64,000 nt of DNA from Chaenocephalus aceratus (lineage: Eukaryota > Chordata > Actinopteri > Perciformes > Channichthyidae), in the NCBI GenBank assembly GCA_023974075.1, contig CM043787.1:36545691-36609690 (forward strand), given 5' to 3'. The position numbers and the translations under genes were made by a program. Shown one piece after another: positions 1 to 16,936 of the stretch. The first letter of the stretch is position 1; every line of letters begins with the position of its first letter. Under the pieces are notes generated by a model. The model searched no databases. It was not told where the DNA came from and saw nothing but the letters and a program-made list of their open reading frames with translations.

Positions 1-1593
1 CACCTTACACTCTGCATTCCTCTGACCTTCTTCTGCTGTTAGCTGCCCTCCTTAGCTTCCCCCAGTTGTCCAGCTTTTTTCTGAGACCTCCCCTGACACG
101 ATGCCGAGAGAGCGGAGCAGACACTCACAGAGCCAGGAGCCAGGCCACATCAATCAGCAGCAGAGTGTAGCATGTCAGATCGATGCATCACCCTTCAACT
201 GGTTGCATTCTGGGATTTATCGGGAACCCGCAACCAATGATGCAGAGCATGTTTTACCACTCGCATGCTACTCTGGTCTCAGGGCATCAACACATAGTGT
301 GGGTGTGTGAGAGGAAGTGTGTTTGTGTGTGTCCACCCCGCTTAGAGCCGCTGATGTAACCTTGTGTGACCTTTCAGCTCGCACAGCTTTCCCTAAGGGT
401 GTGAAACCACCCTTATCGAGGCTAACACTCTGACACAGAGCAGCCAAAGAGAAACACTAGTAAACACACAAACACAGCACCCATAGGGTGTGAGAGAGGA
501 CCAGATACATCAACAACCCCTCTGCCACCTTTGTGTTTGTTTGTTATTTTAAGAAAAGAAAAGTGAGGCATCGTTTCTGGAGCACATATTGTACGCGGGC
601 ACAATGTGCACGATTTATACTGATCTACAGCCACTATGCTATTTGTGGTCGCTGTGAGGTTTCCATAAACACAGAGTGATGGAGCGGTAATCCGGTGCCC
701 TCTCCTCATTACTCCTCCTCCCGAGGAAGTCATCTGACCGGCCAGGAGCCATCTATTCAGGTCACAGCCATCATCTATCATCCATCATGGAGTCATTCCC
801 TGTCTCTCCACCTCACATTCACTCACTCAGACACACACAATTTTCACCATGTGACGCTAATTTTAATAGGAGGTTTGAGACCCAGTGACTGATCACTCGC
901 CCCATGCCAAACCACTGTCTGAAAAAAACAGTGAAGGAGAGGAGGGAGTGAGCTAGGATATGGACGGAAGCGTGGGGGGGATGGAGAGAGTGGATGAATA
1001 AGGAGAGAGTGGATGAAAAAGGAGAGTGAGAGACCTTGCCTCCAGTCGTTTCCAGTATTTAACAGGATGTGATGAGCTCTCGCCATTCTCTTAATCTGTC
1101 TCCCATGATTCATTTCCATTTCCTGTGTGCCGAGAGGCTGGCAGCTCGGCACCAATCAAGGCACACAAACAAGCACTTGCACACACACAACCACACTGCA
1201 GGAACCTCTGCACAAACAGAAGAAGACAGAGGCTATTCATTCATTACACCAGTGAATGTGGTGGAGTCTCAGGTCATTCATGTGGTGCGGATGATAACTG
1301 AGACCTGCTAACCCTCTCTAACCAACCCCACCTCCCGCTGACACCCTGAGGTCTTGTCCGCTCATTAACTCCTCCAATACTCACATATTGAGCAGAGAGA
1401 AGCCCCCTGGTGACACAGGTATTTACAAACACTCCAGCACTCAGCCTCAACACTCTCTGTAGCCTGGAGACTGGCCGGGGGAGAGGAGTGGGACCACCAA
1501 ACCAGGAGAGCTTGTGAGCATGACAGGGTGCAGACAGAAAGCTGGAGGAACAATACTTATCTAAGAGAAAGGGGAAAATACCAAGCTTTAAAT
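1..1593. other. Unique sequence, no gene seen
   Basis: No coding exon, RNA gene or transposon end is recognisable. Short open frames occur on both strands but show no domain, no codon bias and no paired splice sites. Composition is mixed with short CA-rich stretches. Confidence 0.5.
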
Positions 1594-1925
1594 CAGGGGT
1601 GGGGAACCTTTTTCCTCTCAAGGGCCATTTCAATTTTTTCAACATCCTCCGAGGGCCGTACAAATGATTGACCTCTGCTAAAATCACAGCCCATTCATTT
1701 CGCCTTTCTTTCATGCTGTGCAAAGACAAAACAACCTCTTAATCCAGATACTCACGTATGCATGCACGTGCACGGTTGTGGCATGACCACCAAAACAGAA
1801 AGATATGGACACAAGATGTGGGCAAATGTATTTCGTTTCCTATCATGTGAACATGATTTAAGAGGGGGGGGGACCTAACCTCCTCTAGGGGGGTCCCCCG
1901 GGAAGATTTTTTTTTTTGAAATGTT
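1594..1925 (+). mobile_element. hAT-like DNA transposon, left-end fragment
   Basis: Starts with CAGGGGTGGGGAACC followed by CTCAAGGGCCATTT and GAGGGCCGTAC. This wording (CAGGGGTG, GGGAACC, repeated GGGCC) is typical of non-autonomous hAT ends in vertebrates (family knowledge). A G-run, then GGGGGGTCCCCCGGG and a T-run follow at 1862-1918. I find no matching right terminal inverted repeat and no 8-bp duplication, so this is probably a truncated or decayed copy. The right limit is approximate. Confidence 0.5.
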
Positions 1926-2434
1926 GAAGTTAAAAGCATCAATCTGGTGCACGTTGAGAGCAACATGAAGAGACCTATGGATACATCTCTCAACACCCAT
2001 ATGAAACAGAACTGTAAGCAGATTTTATTTTTCTTTATGGATATTATACAAAATCACTCCCCTTTCAAACTGTATTCTTGTTTATTAATAACAACTTTTT
2101 TTTACTGTCATATAGTATTTTATACCTGTTTACTTTATTATCTTGTTTTTTTATAACTATAATGATCATATAAAGATGTGCCTTTACCTCACTGGTTGTA
2201 GAAAAAAGCTTCTTATATTCGTTAGCATAGCTAGCTAACTAACCAGATGCTAATAACAACAAAGTTATTGACTGTATGATCAGTATGACAGATGAGCAGA
2301 TCGCCACTGGGCTTTCAACTAAAGACACAGCCACGCAAAAACTGCGGCATGTGAACGGCTCCTTAAGGGTACTACAATTTTCTTTACCCACCATGCGGGT
2401 GGCGTTAAAAGTGCAGGGAAAATGTTAGGATCAA

Positions 2435-2438
<4 letters not shown>
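1926..2438. other. AT-rich unique sequence
   Basis: AT-rich DNA with no gene or clear repeat. It could be the decayed interior of the hAT-like fragment to its left, but no right terminus is visible before the GT array. Confidence 0.4.
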
Positions 2439-2495
<57 letters not shown>

Positions 2496-2498
2496 TGT
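2439..2498 (+). repeat. (GT)n microsatellite
   Basis: About 26 uninterrupted GT units, then a short GCGC/GT end. Confidence 0.97.
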
Positions 2499-3360
<862 letters not shown>

Positions 3361-4084
3361 CAACATATAAGTGAGCTCACACACTCACTGCTAGCTCATT
3401 CCAAATGGGGTTCATGTCAGTTCACAGCGACTTAACGCACAAGAGCAGAGGTGAGTGTCCGTCATGATAGCCGAGTGTTTGACAAGCACTCCAAGTGTGA
3501 GACACAAGACCTGCCCACTGATATCCCTGCATACACACAGCTGTGACGAAACCGTTTTACCACCCCAATGCTGCCTGTATGTGCTTATGTGTGTGTGGTG
3601 CTGTCCACAGCCAGAGGAGCAGAACAAACAAACTCACATACCGCACAATGCACTACATAGCCAGCATTGCGTTTCCCTGTTGCCAACCTGACAGGACGAC
3701 CAGAGGGACCAGGCAGGGAGGAAGGGGGCTGACTGCAGTCCATAAATCATAGTTGTATGCTACTGTGATACCAGCGAAGACCCCATTACCCCCTGCACCT
3801 GTTAGTTTACAGAATGTCTGGTGGAAAAGTGTGTCACTCTGGGCGTTTTTTCTTCTTTTGTGTGTGTGCAGGTAAGTGTGTGTTAAGTGCATGAGAAACA
3901 AATGTCCCTGCCCAAATGAGAAGGGTAAAGGTTGTCCTTTTATGACTGGAATAGATTTTTGGAATATAATTATTAGCTTTCTTTCTGGGAGTTAGAAGAG
4001 AATATTTGTACTTTTATATATCTGTATTATTTAAATATATAGTCTAGTACTGTGGGACATATTCCTTAACCTTTAATTTAAGGG
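3361..4084. other. Unique sequence, no gene seen
   Basis: No exon, RNA gene or transposon end recognised. Becomes AT-rich after 3930. Confidence 0.45.
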
Positions 4085-4415
4085 ATTAAACAAGAAAGAT
4101 AACACACTTGTGAGTTTAAGTGGTGCTTGCAGGGCAGTTTATTTTACCTTTGGACGGAGTCAGCTAACTGTTTACCCCCTGCGTCTAGTTTTCATGCTAA
4201 GGTAATTGCCTGCTGGCTCTTGCTATATATTTAGCATACAGACGAGAGTGATATGCACTTCTCCTCTAACGCTCTGCAAGAAAAGCATATACACGCATTT
4301 CCCAAATTGATGTATTACAGAAATTGAGTCAGAACAGCCTACCTTAGCATAAAGATAAGAAGCAGGGGGAATGCTAAACTATTGTTTTAAGTGATGACGT
4401 TTAAGTAATGATTTG
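4085..4415. repeat. Degenerate DNA-transposon-like repeat with internal inverted repeat
   Basis: Positions 4173-4203 and 4341-4371 form an imperfect 31-bp inverted repeat built around CCCCCTGC and ATGCTAAGGT. The wording between them (ATTTAGCATACAGACG, GCATTTCCCAAA) matches a very common fish repeat that I recall as having TTAA-type ends. The outer ends are too decayed to assign. Boundaries are approximate. Confidence 0.45.
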
Positions 4416-4519
4416 TTTGAGGTTGTTGCCTTAAAGATAGGAAGGGTTTCTCACAAGTATAGTCATACAAAAATGTGAGTGTGTGTATTTCTGGAACCCC
4501 CCTGCCACTGTTACTGGCG

Positions 4520-4715
4520 GTGGCTCGTATCCAGAGAGGATCCGAGGCCACAGGTGTGCCGGGTCAGGGCTTAACAGCCGCGGGTTTTACGAGGTGGCTA
4601 ACGGGGAAGCCGGTGAGCCGTTCCATCGCCGACCTTTACCGTGACCGGTGCAGTGCCACCTGCGGACTGGCGTGGAACAGATGCCTCACCGAGAACGGGT
4701 CAGAGCTGTTTTAGT
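4520..4715. other. CpG-rich block with an open plus frame
   Basis: About 18 CpG dinucleotides occur in roughly 190 bp, against a CpG-poor background. A plus-strand frame of 79 codons (4475-4714) is open across the block and has non-repetitive composition, but I recognise no domain. Minus-strand donor-like sites such as CACG|GTAAAG are also present. It could be a first exon, a small CpG island, or old repeat DNA. Confidence 0.3.
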
Positions 4716-5244
4716 AAGGGCAGATCGAGGGAGAGAGAGTGGGAGAGAGAGGGTGAAGAGCTAGTAGTCCATCATTGTGACTGCTTTACTGCCGCTACTG
4801 CCATCTAATGACAGAGCTGTCAGAGCACATGGAGTGGGAGGGATGGAGGATAGAAGGGCCGAGGAGCAGACAGGGAGTAACATAGATGAATGAATACAAT
4901 GATCGAGTGAGCTGGGGGATAAAAGCACAGAGGGTGGAAGGAGAAAGATGGAGAGCCACATGATGCTGCTCGCATAAAGAGAGTAGTAGGTGAAGCGGGG
5001 AGATTTGTAGCAGTTGATCGAAGTAGATGGATTCAGCCAGGAACGCAGAGAAGGAAAGGGGAAAGATATTGTAATTAATTGGATATAATGATTACACTAC
5101 TGCACAGATAATTCCTGACACAGTGTGGACTCCTCTGCAGGTTTTTATCAATGAGTGCACTCCCTCGGCTAAGGTTACCAGTGTGTGACGGCTCAGCACA
5201 CACACAAGCAGACGCAACAATATGCACAATTATCAGAAAAAACA
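4716..5244. other. Purine-rich unique sequence
   Basis: GA-rich on the plus strand from 4716 to about 5060, then ordinary sequence. No gene or transposon seen. Confidence 0.4.
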
Positions 5245-5259
5245 CACGCACGCACGCCA

Positions 5260-5346
<87 letters not shown>

Positions 5347-5451
5347 CACCACACACACACACACACACACACCACACACACACACACCACACACACACAC
5401 AACACACACACACACCACAACACACACACACACACACACCACACACACACC
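5245..5451 (+). repeat. (ACGC)n then (CA)n compound microsatellite
   Basis: About 17 ACGC units (5245-5314) run into AC repeats with CCA and CAA interruptions to 5451. Alternating purine-pyrimidine DNA rich in CG steps has Z-DNA potential. Faces a GT array about 100 bp downstream. Confidence 0.97.
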
Positions 5452-5552
5452 TTCAAGTCTTCTAAACGCGTGCTTAGTGTATCTACCATGATTAGCCACA
5501 CTCTGATCAAGGGCTCAACACCAAGGGTTCCACACACACATATTGATTACCC

Positions 5553-5553
<1 letters not shown>

Positions 5554-5585
<32 letters not shown>

Positions 5586-5605
5586 GTGTGTGTGTGTGTG
5601 TGTGT

Positions 5606-5648
<43 letters not shown>

Positions 5649-5655
5649 TGTGTGT
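5554..5655 (+). repeat. (GT)n microsatellite with GG interruptions
   Basis: GT repeats with a TTG and three GGTG interruptions. In inverted orientation to the CA array ending at 5451. Confidence 0.97.
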
Positions 5656-6867
5656 CAGTAGGAAGGCTTTTTGTCTACGTCGTAGTTCTCTAGGAATTGA
5701 TTTTCAGAGAGTGCCATGGAGACAGAAAAAGGACAGAAGACCTTAGCAGTCACATGGTTTCATTATGAATTTGTTTGTGTTAGTTTTCAATTCAGTATAA
5801 TTTTAATTAATCTTCCCATTTATTTCAATCTGTCCGTTTCCACTCCTGACTAGTCAAATAATAAATATTATTATAAAATTAGTTGTCTGAAAAACGAATT
5901 TCAGCGAAGGGAAACACTGGTAAGCAATACCCGCCATTCCTTAGTATCTCCACCTGCAACACCAAAACCTCTGAGGCCTGTCATAAACAACACTACAGTC
6001 CTTCTTGCTCTCTACCCTCACTTCCCCTTTGTAACGCTTGCCTTTGTGGTTTGCGGTTTCTGCATCACTTCTTTCACAATCTTTTTTAAAAATGTTTACC
6101 TTGATCCCTGCCTCTCTATCTGTCCGTCCCACTTTCTCTCCTCGTCTTCCTCTTTGTCACCGTTACACCTTCAGGCTATAATCGCAGACAGGTTTTTTGG
6201 GGCGAAAACAACAGAGAGCGTTTTCTGTAGATTTGAGCAGTCAGCACACACACAGACATGAGTACAAGCACACACACTAAAAGGATATGCAGAAATATGC
6301 ACACAGGTATCACAAACAACAAAAAACACACACACAGGACAAGGTTTTATCTCTCTGAAATTACCTTGGAGAATAAAAAAAGAGAAGTATGGAGGATGAT
6401 TAATAGAAGGAGGAAGGATATAGACCGGTGTTACCAGGTGGGAGGGACAGATTCTAACAAGAATAAAAACAAGAAGTGTAAAAGTGAGGAGAAGGCATAT
6501 AAAGAAGGAGTGACCATGCTCCATTTTGAATTGGTTGCTCTTTGGCTCTGCTCCACCTCGGCTGTGATGTTAACGCAACCCAAGTTCAAGTGCTTCTGCT
6601 CTCCCTCTGTTCCTCTCTCTTAAACCATTTCTTTATACGCTTCCTCTGCTCTTTTTACCATGACCCACACACACATGAACCATACCTCTTTTCTTAAACC
6701 CAACCTTTTTTGTTGTCAAATAATAACGGAGAACTAGCATGTGTCAGACACCGTCTCCAAGGCAACGGCGGTTAAGACGGGAAGGCAGGCAGGGGCTTAT
6801 TCAGTGGCTGAATGAAAGAGGGGGGAAGAGAAGAAGCAACCCACAGTGCTGGGAATACACACACAGA
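5656..6867. other. Unique sequence, no gene seen
   Basis: AT-rich to 5900, then pyrimidine-rich. No exon or transposon end recognised. Open frames of about 120 codons near 6258-6623 have no recognisable domain. Confidence 0.45.
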
Positions 6868-7165
<298 letters not shown>

Positions 7166-7283
7166 CACACACACTGACCTCAACAGCTTTTGCCACTGTC
7201 ACAAAACAAGACCCCCCAATCTGTGGGGATGCCCTGCTGTGCACTAAGCTGGTGTGGGAGGTTTAGGGGTCAAAAGGAGCAAT

Positions 7284-9454
<2,171 letters not shown>

Positions 9455-9825
9455 ACTTGTTTTAATCGTGCCGGAAGCCGCCCTGTCCCGGATGACTTAA
9501 GGAGAGAGGCGATTTGCCCTCGCAGCCACCCAGAAACGAAGCTCTGTGTGAGGGGAGGCTGTGCTGGGACTCAGCCTGTCATCCCCGCTCTCTGGTCCTC
9601 GCTAACCAAGCGTGAGGCTGGGACCGCCCAGCCAGCTAGGACACACACATACACAAACACACAGACAGTCACACAGACACACACAGACAGAGAGGTGCAG
9701 GGGTCAACCCTTGAGCACGCCCCTGCTCTCGACCCCCTCGCTCTTGTCCGTGATCCCCGGGCAAAAGGGCCACACACTCGCTGTCCGTTTCCGAGCAGCA
9801 GGAAATAGTCTTTCTCAAAGCTCTT

Positions 9826-9865
<40 letters not shown>

Positions 9866-10470
9866 ACAGGGAGTCGGGACAGCCGGAAAAAAGATGTAAA
9901 AGCAAGCAGTCCAGCGCCAAGGAGAGGTGAAAGGAGGCAGGAGGGAGGATCAGATACAGGCTGGGTAAATCCTGCAGACGAGAGCGACGACTGAATCCTG
10001 GTACAGTCTTCTATCCCTCTATCCAAGAGAGATGATCAGAGGAGAGACGACTGTGATTCCTCCGCTACTGATGCCACTCTCTCTCTTTCTCGCTCTCTCA
10101 TTTTCTCACCCTCCCTTTTTTTTTCTTCCTCTCTTTCACTGATAGGAGGTGGAGGAGAGGAGGAGAGAAGGAGGGCAGAATGAATTCCCTCCAGGCAACA
10201 ACACAGCCGGATAGCGTGAAAGTGTGTGTGAGTGTGTGTTGGTGCGAGGGGGGTGGTGGCGTAGAGTGAAAAGAGATAGAAGAACCGAGGGTGCAGATGA
10301 GAGGGAAATACCGGCCAGTGCTGATGCTTCACCCGAGGAAGAGAGTGGTCAGAGTTCAGTTCAGAGTCACGGCGACAGCTGATTGGACAGCCCCAGTGAC
10401 GGCGAGAGGCCAACGACTATCAAGGGAGCATCTGTTCACACTGTATCAGATAGTAGGAACGCACCATCAG
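9455..10470. promoter_or_regulatory. CpG-rich block, possible promoter
   Basis: CpG density rises sharply at 9460-9800 (about 20 CpG in 350 bp) and stays moderate to 10470. This is unusual in a window where CpG is rare outside transposons. A CCAAT box read on the minus strand (ATTGG at 10382-10386, in the context CTGATTGGAC) lies in the right part. A donor-like CTGG|GTAAAT is at about 9961 on plus. A 38-bp CA tract sits at 9831-9868. No TATA box or recognisable first exon was found, and the direction is unknown. Confidence 0.3.
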
Positions 10471-10694
10471 TAGAGAGTGTAGATGGAGTGCAGAGGGTCT
10501 TCAAGGGCAGCTCACAATAGAACAGCTACGTGTTTGGAAGAGGATATTATAAAAGATCCCCCGCCTCCATTTCTCTTCTCTGAAAATAAGAGTCCTTGTC
10601 TGTGTCTGCGAGTGTGTGGGTGCGTTTGTGTGTCCGTCTAGGAACTTGGCTTGTGCAGCCTGGCGCACAGACTGCTCACCATGCTGCGCTGACA

Positions 10695-10941
<247 letters not shown>

Positions 10942-10943
<2 letters not shown>

Positions 10944-12565
10944 GTTGCTCCGCCGCCTGTTCTGCACACAAACCTGGTGGCACTAGGGGTGAGGAGTTAA
11001 CTCTCTTCTGGAGTGGTGCCGCCATGACAAACTAAAAAAACACAGGAGAACGAGATGATGGAGAAATACTCCAGCAGGACAGTTTGCCCTGAGGACGGAC
11101 TTGCTCTCAAAACCCATTCTATGACACTCACAGTGGGGGAGAAAGAAAGGGGGGGATGGCAGGAGTTTAGGGAGGAAGGCGGCTCTAACTGAAAGACTCT
11201 GATGGCAGGGAACACAACTCTTCAACACACATCCACAAACACAACCAGCACGGTGAGAGAGAGTGGGAGTGCAGAAGGCATGCTCACCGGCAAATAGGGC
11301 AAATAACAGCTAACCTGGGAGGATGATTGAGAGGAGGGAGGGGAGACAGACAGAAGGTGAGGGGAGTCCTATAGGTTGAGAGATGAAGGGAGGTAGAGCT
11401 GAGGGGGAGGGGGAGTTATTCTGGGAACAAAGCCCTTTTTATGAATCCAAAGATAGAAAATCGGTAAATGTTTAACTAAGAGAGTACACCGTGTGGATGG
11501 TGTGTATGTGTGTTCACTATAATATGAGCATGGATACATGAGACTGTGTTCACATTCACACAGCCTTTATGCTAATTGTGTGCATTGCTGAATGTGCACA
11601 CACAACACACATTACCATGGCTGGAAGACATGTGCACGCTGTTTTGCCTTAGGGGTGTGTGTGTTAGAGGTAGGTGTTGAAGTGTCCTCGCACCTTGTGA
11701 GACAGGTGGAGAGGTGACGTGTCCCCCTGAGGTGCCACACCACCAACCGACGACACATTGACAGACAGAGACGGACAGGTAACTAAAAATACAGCATCTA
11801 TTTTCTGTAGAGGGCGACAACATTAAGATATATTTGATTTAGTTTTAACAGGCATTCCAGGACAGAAGCATCCTGATTGCAACAATGGAAGGTGTCAGCT
11901 ATATACAGTTTATGTCAAAGTTCTGGGGAGGGCAAAATAAAAACAAGAGAGCACTTTTATTTCTCCAAGTAAATCAGTGTTGTTGAAAGAGTTTAAAAAT
12001 AGTTTAATGCTATTATAGATCTTTAATTCGCTTTTCTTTAGGTTGCGTTCTTTGGCAAAAAACATGTTTTTATATCAGACTCAGCAGATGTGAGAAAGCT
12101 AGTAGAAGGCATTCTTTTTGATAAATGCAAAAAAAATGTAAGGTTTCAAAATGAAACCCAGCACACAGTTTAGTGATAGAAGAGGAGATGGAAAATAATA
12201 AGTGTTTGTTTTTGTATGTTGCTTCTTATTAAGGGACAGGCAATGCTAGAGACTAGCTATCTTCCTCTGTTAAGGTAGGGTCATGAGTCACACTAGACAA
12301 GTGCACTGCAGAAGAACACACACACACACACATTCTCTGAAAGGCTATAAAAGCTCCCTGGGGAATGAGGGCAGTGTGTGTGACTGAAAACCCTGTGATC
12401 AAGGAGTAACAGGGAGAGGGAGAGGAGAAGGGAAGGGAAGAAGGGAAGAAGGGAAGAAAGAACAAAACAAGGGAAAAGGAGGTGTTAGGGGAAAAAGGAA
12501 TAAAGATGGACCGGGATGGGAGGGAGGGCACAGAGAGAGAGGATGATCTCCCTCCCTCCCACTAT
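10942..12565. other. Unique sequence, no gene seen
   Basis: Purine-rich near 11120-11430 and AT-rich at 11830-12240. GGGAAGAA-type units occur near 12420-12480. No exon or transposon end recognised. Confidence 0.45.
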
Positions 12566-12735
<170 letters not shown>

Positions 12736-12846
12736 GAACCTGCCATGCCCAACTTCCTGTCAACCCACTGCACACTTGTCTTTCCTATACCCCCCCCCCC
12801 TTGCATAACAATAATTACTCTCTCAATCGTAGTGGCGGTGTTGTGT

Positions 12847-12946
12847 NNNNNNNNNNNNNNNNNNNNNNNNNNNNNNNNNNNNNNNNNNNNNNNNNNNNNN
12901 NNNNNNNNNNNNNNNNNNNNNNNNNNNNNNNNNNNNNNNNNNNNNN
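12847..12946. other. Assembly gap (100 N)
   Basis: Exactly 100 ambiguous bases, a conventional placeholder for a gap of unknown length. The right edge runs straight into a CA array, so unresolved microsatellite is the likely cause. Frames crossing it are artefacts. Confidence 0.99.
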
Positions 12947-12947
12947 A

Positions 12948-12998
<51 letters not shown>
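12947..12998 (+). repeat. (CA)n microsatellite at gap edge
   Basis: About 50 bp of CA directly abutting the N run. Its true length is unknown because of the gap. Confidence 0.95.
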
Positions 12999-13001
<3 letters not shown>

Positions 13002-14473
13002 AGAGGTGCTTCTGAATGAGGTCAAGGAGTCAGTGCTGAACTGAGGAGTGGATCAATGGAGCTCCGAGTGTTTGGCACCTCTTGCCTCCCTCCCACATGG
13101 TCTATGCCTTTTTGAGATCTCTCCATATATCATTTTTCACTCTCTATTTTTCCCTTCTTTTTTCTCATAAACAAACCAGCCCTACTAGCACACATACGAC
13201 ATATCAGCAGCCATTACGACAGGGATCTGTAAACACCCATAATCTCCCACAAATGCACAGAAATGCAGTCACTGTCCCACTGCATCATCTCTCTGCTGTG
13301 TATAGCTGTCATCACGGCCTGAGTGTGTCTGGGCGTGTCCCAGAGGCTGTGTTCACTCTACTGTACGAGAGCTATGGCTGGCGACTCCAACTCCTTGGCA
13401 CCCCACTAGCAATAGCACGGATGTGATATGCAGATGAAAAGAGAACAAGGCGGTGACAGAACGACAAGCAGAGGAAAGGCAGAGAGAACATCTAAAAGGA
13501 CAAAATGCTTTCTTCCCTGGTTGGGAGCATCTCATTGTTTCTCATTAGGGGGAACTCATCTGAGCTCAGAGGATAAAAGGAGGACTGATAGCGGGTATTT
13601 CTCTCTTAATCCATCTCTACTCTCCCTCTTTTTCTCCCACTGTGCACATGCCACCTAATTAATTACACCCTACCATTGCTTTGCTACAACATCCACTGCC
13701 GGCTAATTAACGGCACGCCTCAATCATGACCCCCCTTCCAGGGTTCTGCATGTGTGTGTGTAGTAGTGAGATAGAGATAGAGATAGAGGAGAACAAGTGC
13801 ATGTGTGAAAAGCCATGGAAAGAAAGAAACAAGAAAGAAAAAAGGGAAATGAAAGAAACAAATGCATGAAATGTAGCGTATAATTATTGGGGTGAACTGG
13901 TGGTGAGGTCACAAAAAAAGGAATGCAGAAATTAGGAGCCTTTTGATTTGACACACAGATGCTCCAGAGAAGGGAGCGAGCCAGGAGATAGATGGAGCAC
14001 CTCCTCTCCACGCCCAGCTGGACTCCATCAGCCAGGCTGGAGCCAGAGAGGCTGGTGGGGAGTCCCAACTATGGGGTGTCTCACCCTGGACACGTCACTT
14101 CCAATCCCCCCCCGAGCCTGGCTGAGCCTGGCCAGACCTCAGAGCTGCTACAGCCAGGCTCCACGGCTCCTGCTGCCCCAAACACAGTCATGCTGATCGT
14201 ATCAGAGAGAACGATGGAGCGAGGCAGAAAAACACACGGAGGCTGTACAAGCTGAAAACCACGTACACCACATGTAACAGCGTCATGGTTGAATTGAGAG
14301 CGAGAGAAATGAAGGGAGAGAGGCGGAGGGAGAGGGAGCTATAATTTGTTTAGTGTATATGATTGCATTAGTGTTAGGGTCATATTCTTTTTCAACCATG
14401 TCGCATCCACGGAGAGCTGAAGCCCAGTAGGGCCATCAAAACATTAATAGCGCTTGACTTGGCCTAGAGATAT

Positions 14474-14478
<5 letters not shown>
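12999..14478. other. Unique sequence, no confident gene
   Basis: A plus-strand frame of 87 codons at 13992-14255 has non-repetitive composition, but an in-frame stop lies just upstream and no domain is recognised. A CNE-like stretch at 13648-13732 is listed separately. Confidence 0.4.
13648..13732. promoter_or_regulatory. CNE-like stretch with homeodomain cores
   Basis: Contains CTAATTAATTAC and GGCTAATTAACGG, two TAATTA-type homeodomain cores about 45 bp apart in otherwise non-repetitive sequence. Conservation cannot be tested from one sequence. Confidence 0.2.

Positions 14479-14509
<31 letters not shown>
14479..14509 (+). repeat. (CA)n microsatellite, short
   Basis: About 15 CA units. 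Confidence 0.95.
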
Positions 14510-15573
<1,064 letters not shown>

Positions 15574-15666
15574 AACAGTGGCTTGTTCCTTTAAAGAACA
15601 GGCTCAGTATTGCCATCCTGTGGCTAGAACAAGACACTGTGTATGAGCCATTTCAATTGCTGTATA

Positions 15667-15667
<1 letters not shown>

Positions 15668-15709
<42 letters not shown>
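15668..15709 (+). repeat. (CA)n microsatellite
   Basis: 21 CA units, inverted relative to the GT array at 15465-15571. Confidence 0.97.
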
Positions 15710-15711
<2 letters not shown>

Positions 15712-16923
15712 TAATCATAAATGGGTTTCAATGAGTCTGAAAACACATGCATGCAAATAGTGTGCCAGCTCTAACCCTTAGATGCCCTTTGAGTGTAATG
15801 TGCAGTAACAAGCGTACACATCTACACAAACATACAAGCACAAACAGTGTGCGCAAATATAAAAAGTCAAGCAGGAACAGAGAGAACTGTTTTGAGTAGA
15901 GGAAGCTGATTTCCATGCAGCCTGCTGGTCTACTATGGAAAAGGGGAGGCTAGTTAGCAGCAGCAGCTGGGCAAACAATACAACCTCACCTTGAGTCATT
16001 TACATGGATTTTGTGCGTGTGTGCGCGTGTCTGTGTGTGTGTGCAGTTGGTTAGAGGGATGTCTCCTGTTGCTGCTCTTCTTCATCATGTTCCTGAAAGT
16101 GCCGTTGGCAAGGAAACCAAAGAGAGAGAGCAAGACATGAGAGACAAGTCAAGGAGCACAGTTTCGGGTAAGAGCAAGACGAAATGGGGAAGAAAGGGCA
16201 GACAAATGAGAGAGCAAAATAAAAGCCAAAGGATCTCGGAGTAGAGTGGCGTGGGGGTTGGCAGGAATGGGGGGGGGAGTTAACAGAGGGGAGACAAAGA
16301 ACATGTGACAGTGCGACCCATGCCTCCCACTGACAAGCTTTATTACAGTCCCTCCTGCAGCGAGACAGCAAAAAGCACTTAGCCTCAGCCAAGTCTCCTG
16401 ACAGTGGAGGACAGTTAGAGAGGAGGGAAGGAGAGAGGGATCGAAGAGCAGGAAGGAAGGAGGGAGAGATGGTGGAGGTGGAGACAGGGAGGCAAGGGTG
16501 GGAGGAAGGGATGATTAAAGTCATGGGGTTGCGGAGAGGGATGGAGAGAATAGGAGATATAAACCAAAAGGAAGTTGTGGGGAGGGAGAAGACAGAAGGA
16601 AAAACATAGAGCATAAGAAAAAGAAAAGAAAAGGAATAAACCAAATATAGAAGACACACAAACACACACAAGTTGGTATACTTACAGCACTGTTTTCATC
16701 CAAAAATGTTCCACTGCATAAAACCCATTCCCCCAAAAGGTATCGATCGCCCCTCTTTGGTTTGTGTTGATGCTGTATTACATTGTACGGTTTTAATATT
16801 TGTATCCATCTGCTGTAAATTGAAAGAGACAGATACACACCCCTAACACAAACCAGCCTTCTGCCAGCTCTAAGTGTGCAGGCAGTCAGGCTTAATCCTG
16901 CTTGAACACCTGTTTCCTTTGTG

Positions 16924-16936
16924 AGGTCAAAGGTCA
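16924..16936 (+). promoter_or_regulatory. Perfect DR1 nuclear-receptor motif
   Basis: AGGTCA-A-AGGTCA, the consensus direct repeat with 1-bp spacing bound by HNF4 and RXR heterodimers. A perfect 13-mer is uncommon but can occur by chance, and occupancy is unknown. Confidence 0.35.

Noticed and set aside
13992..14255. Coding exon of 87 codons
   Set aside because: An in-frame stop lies immediately upstream, no clear donor follows, and no domain is recognised.
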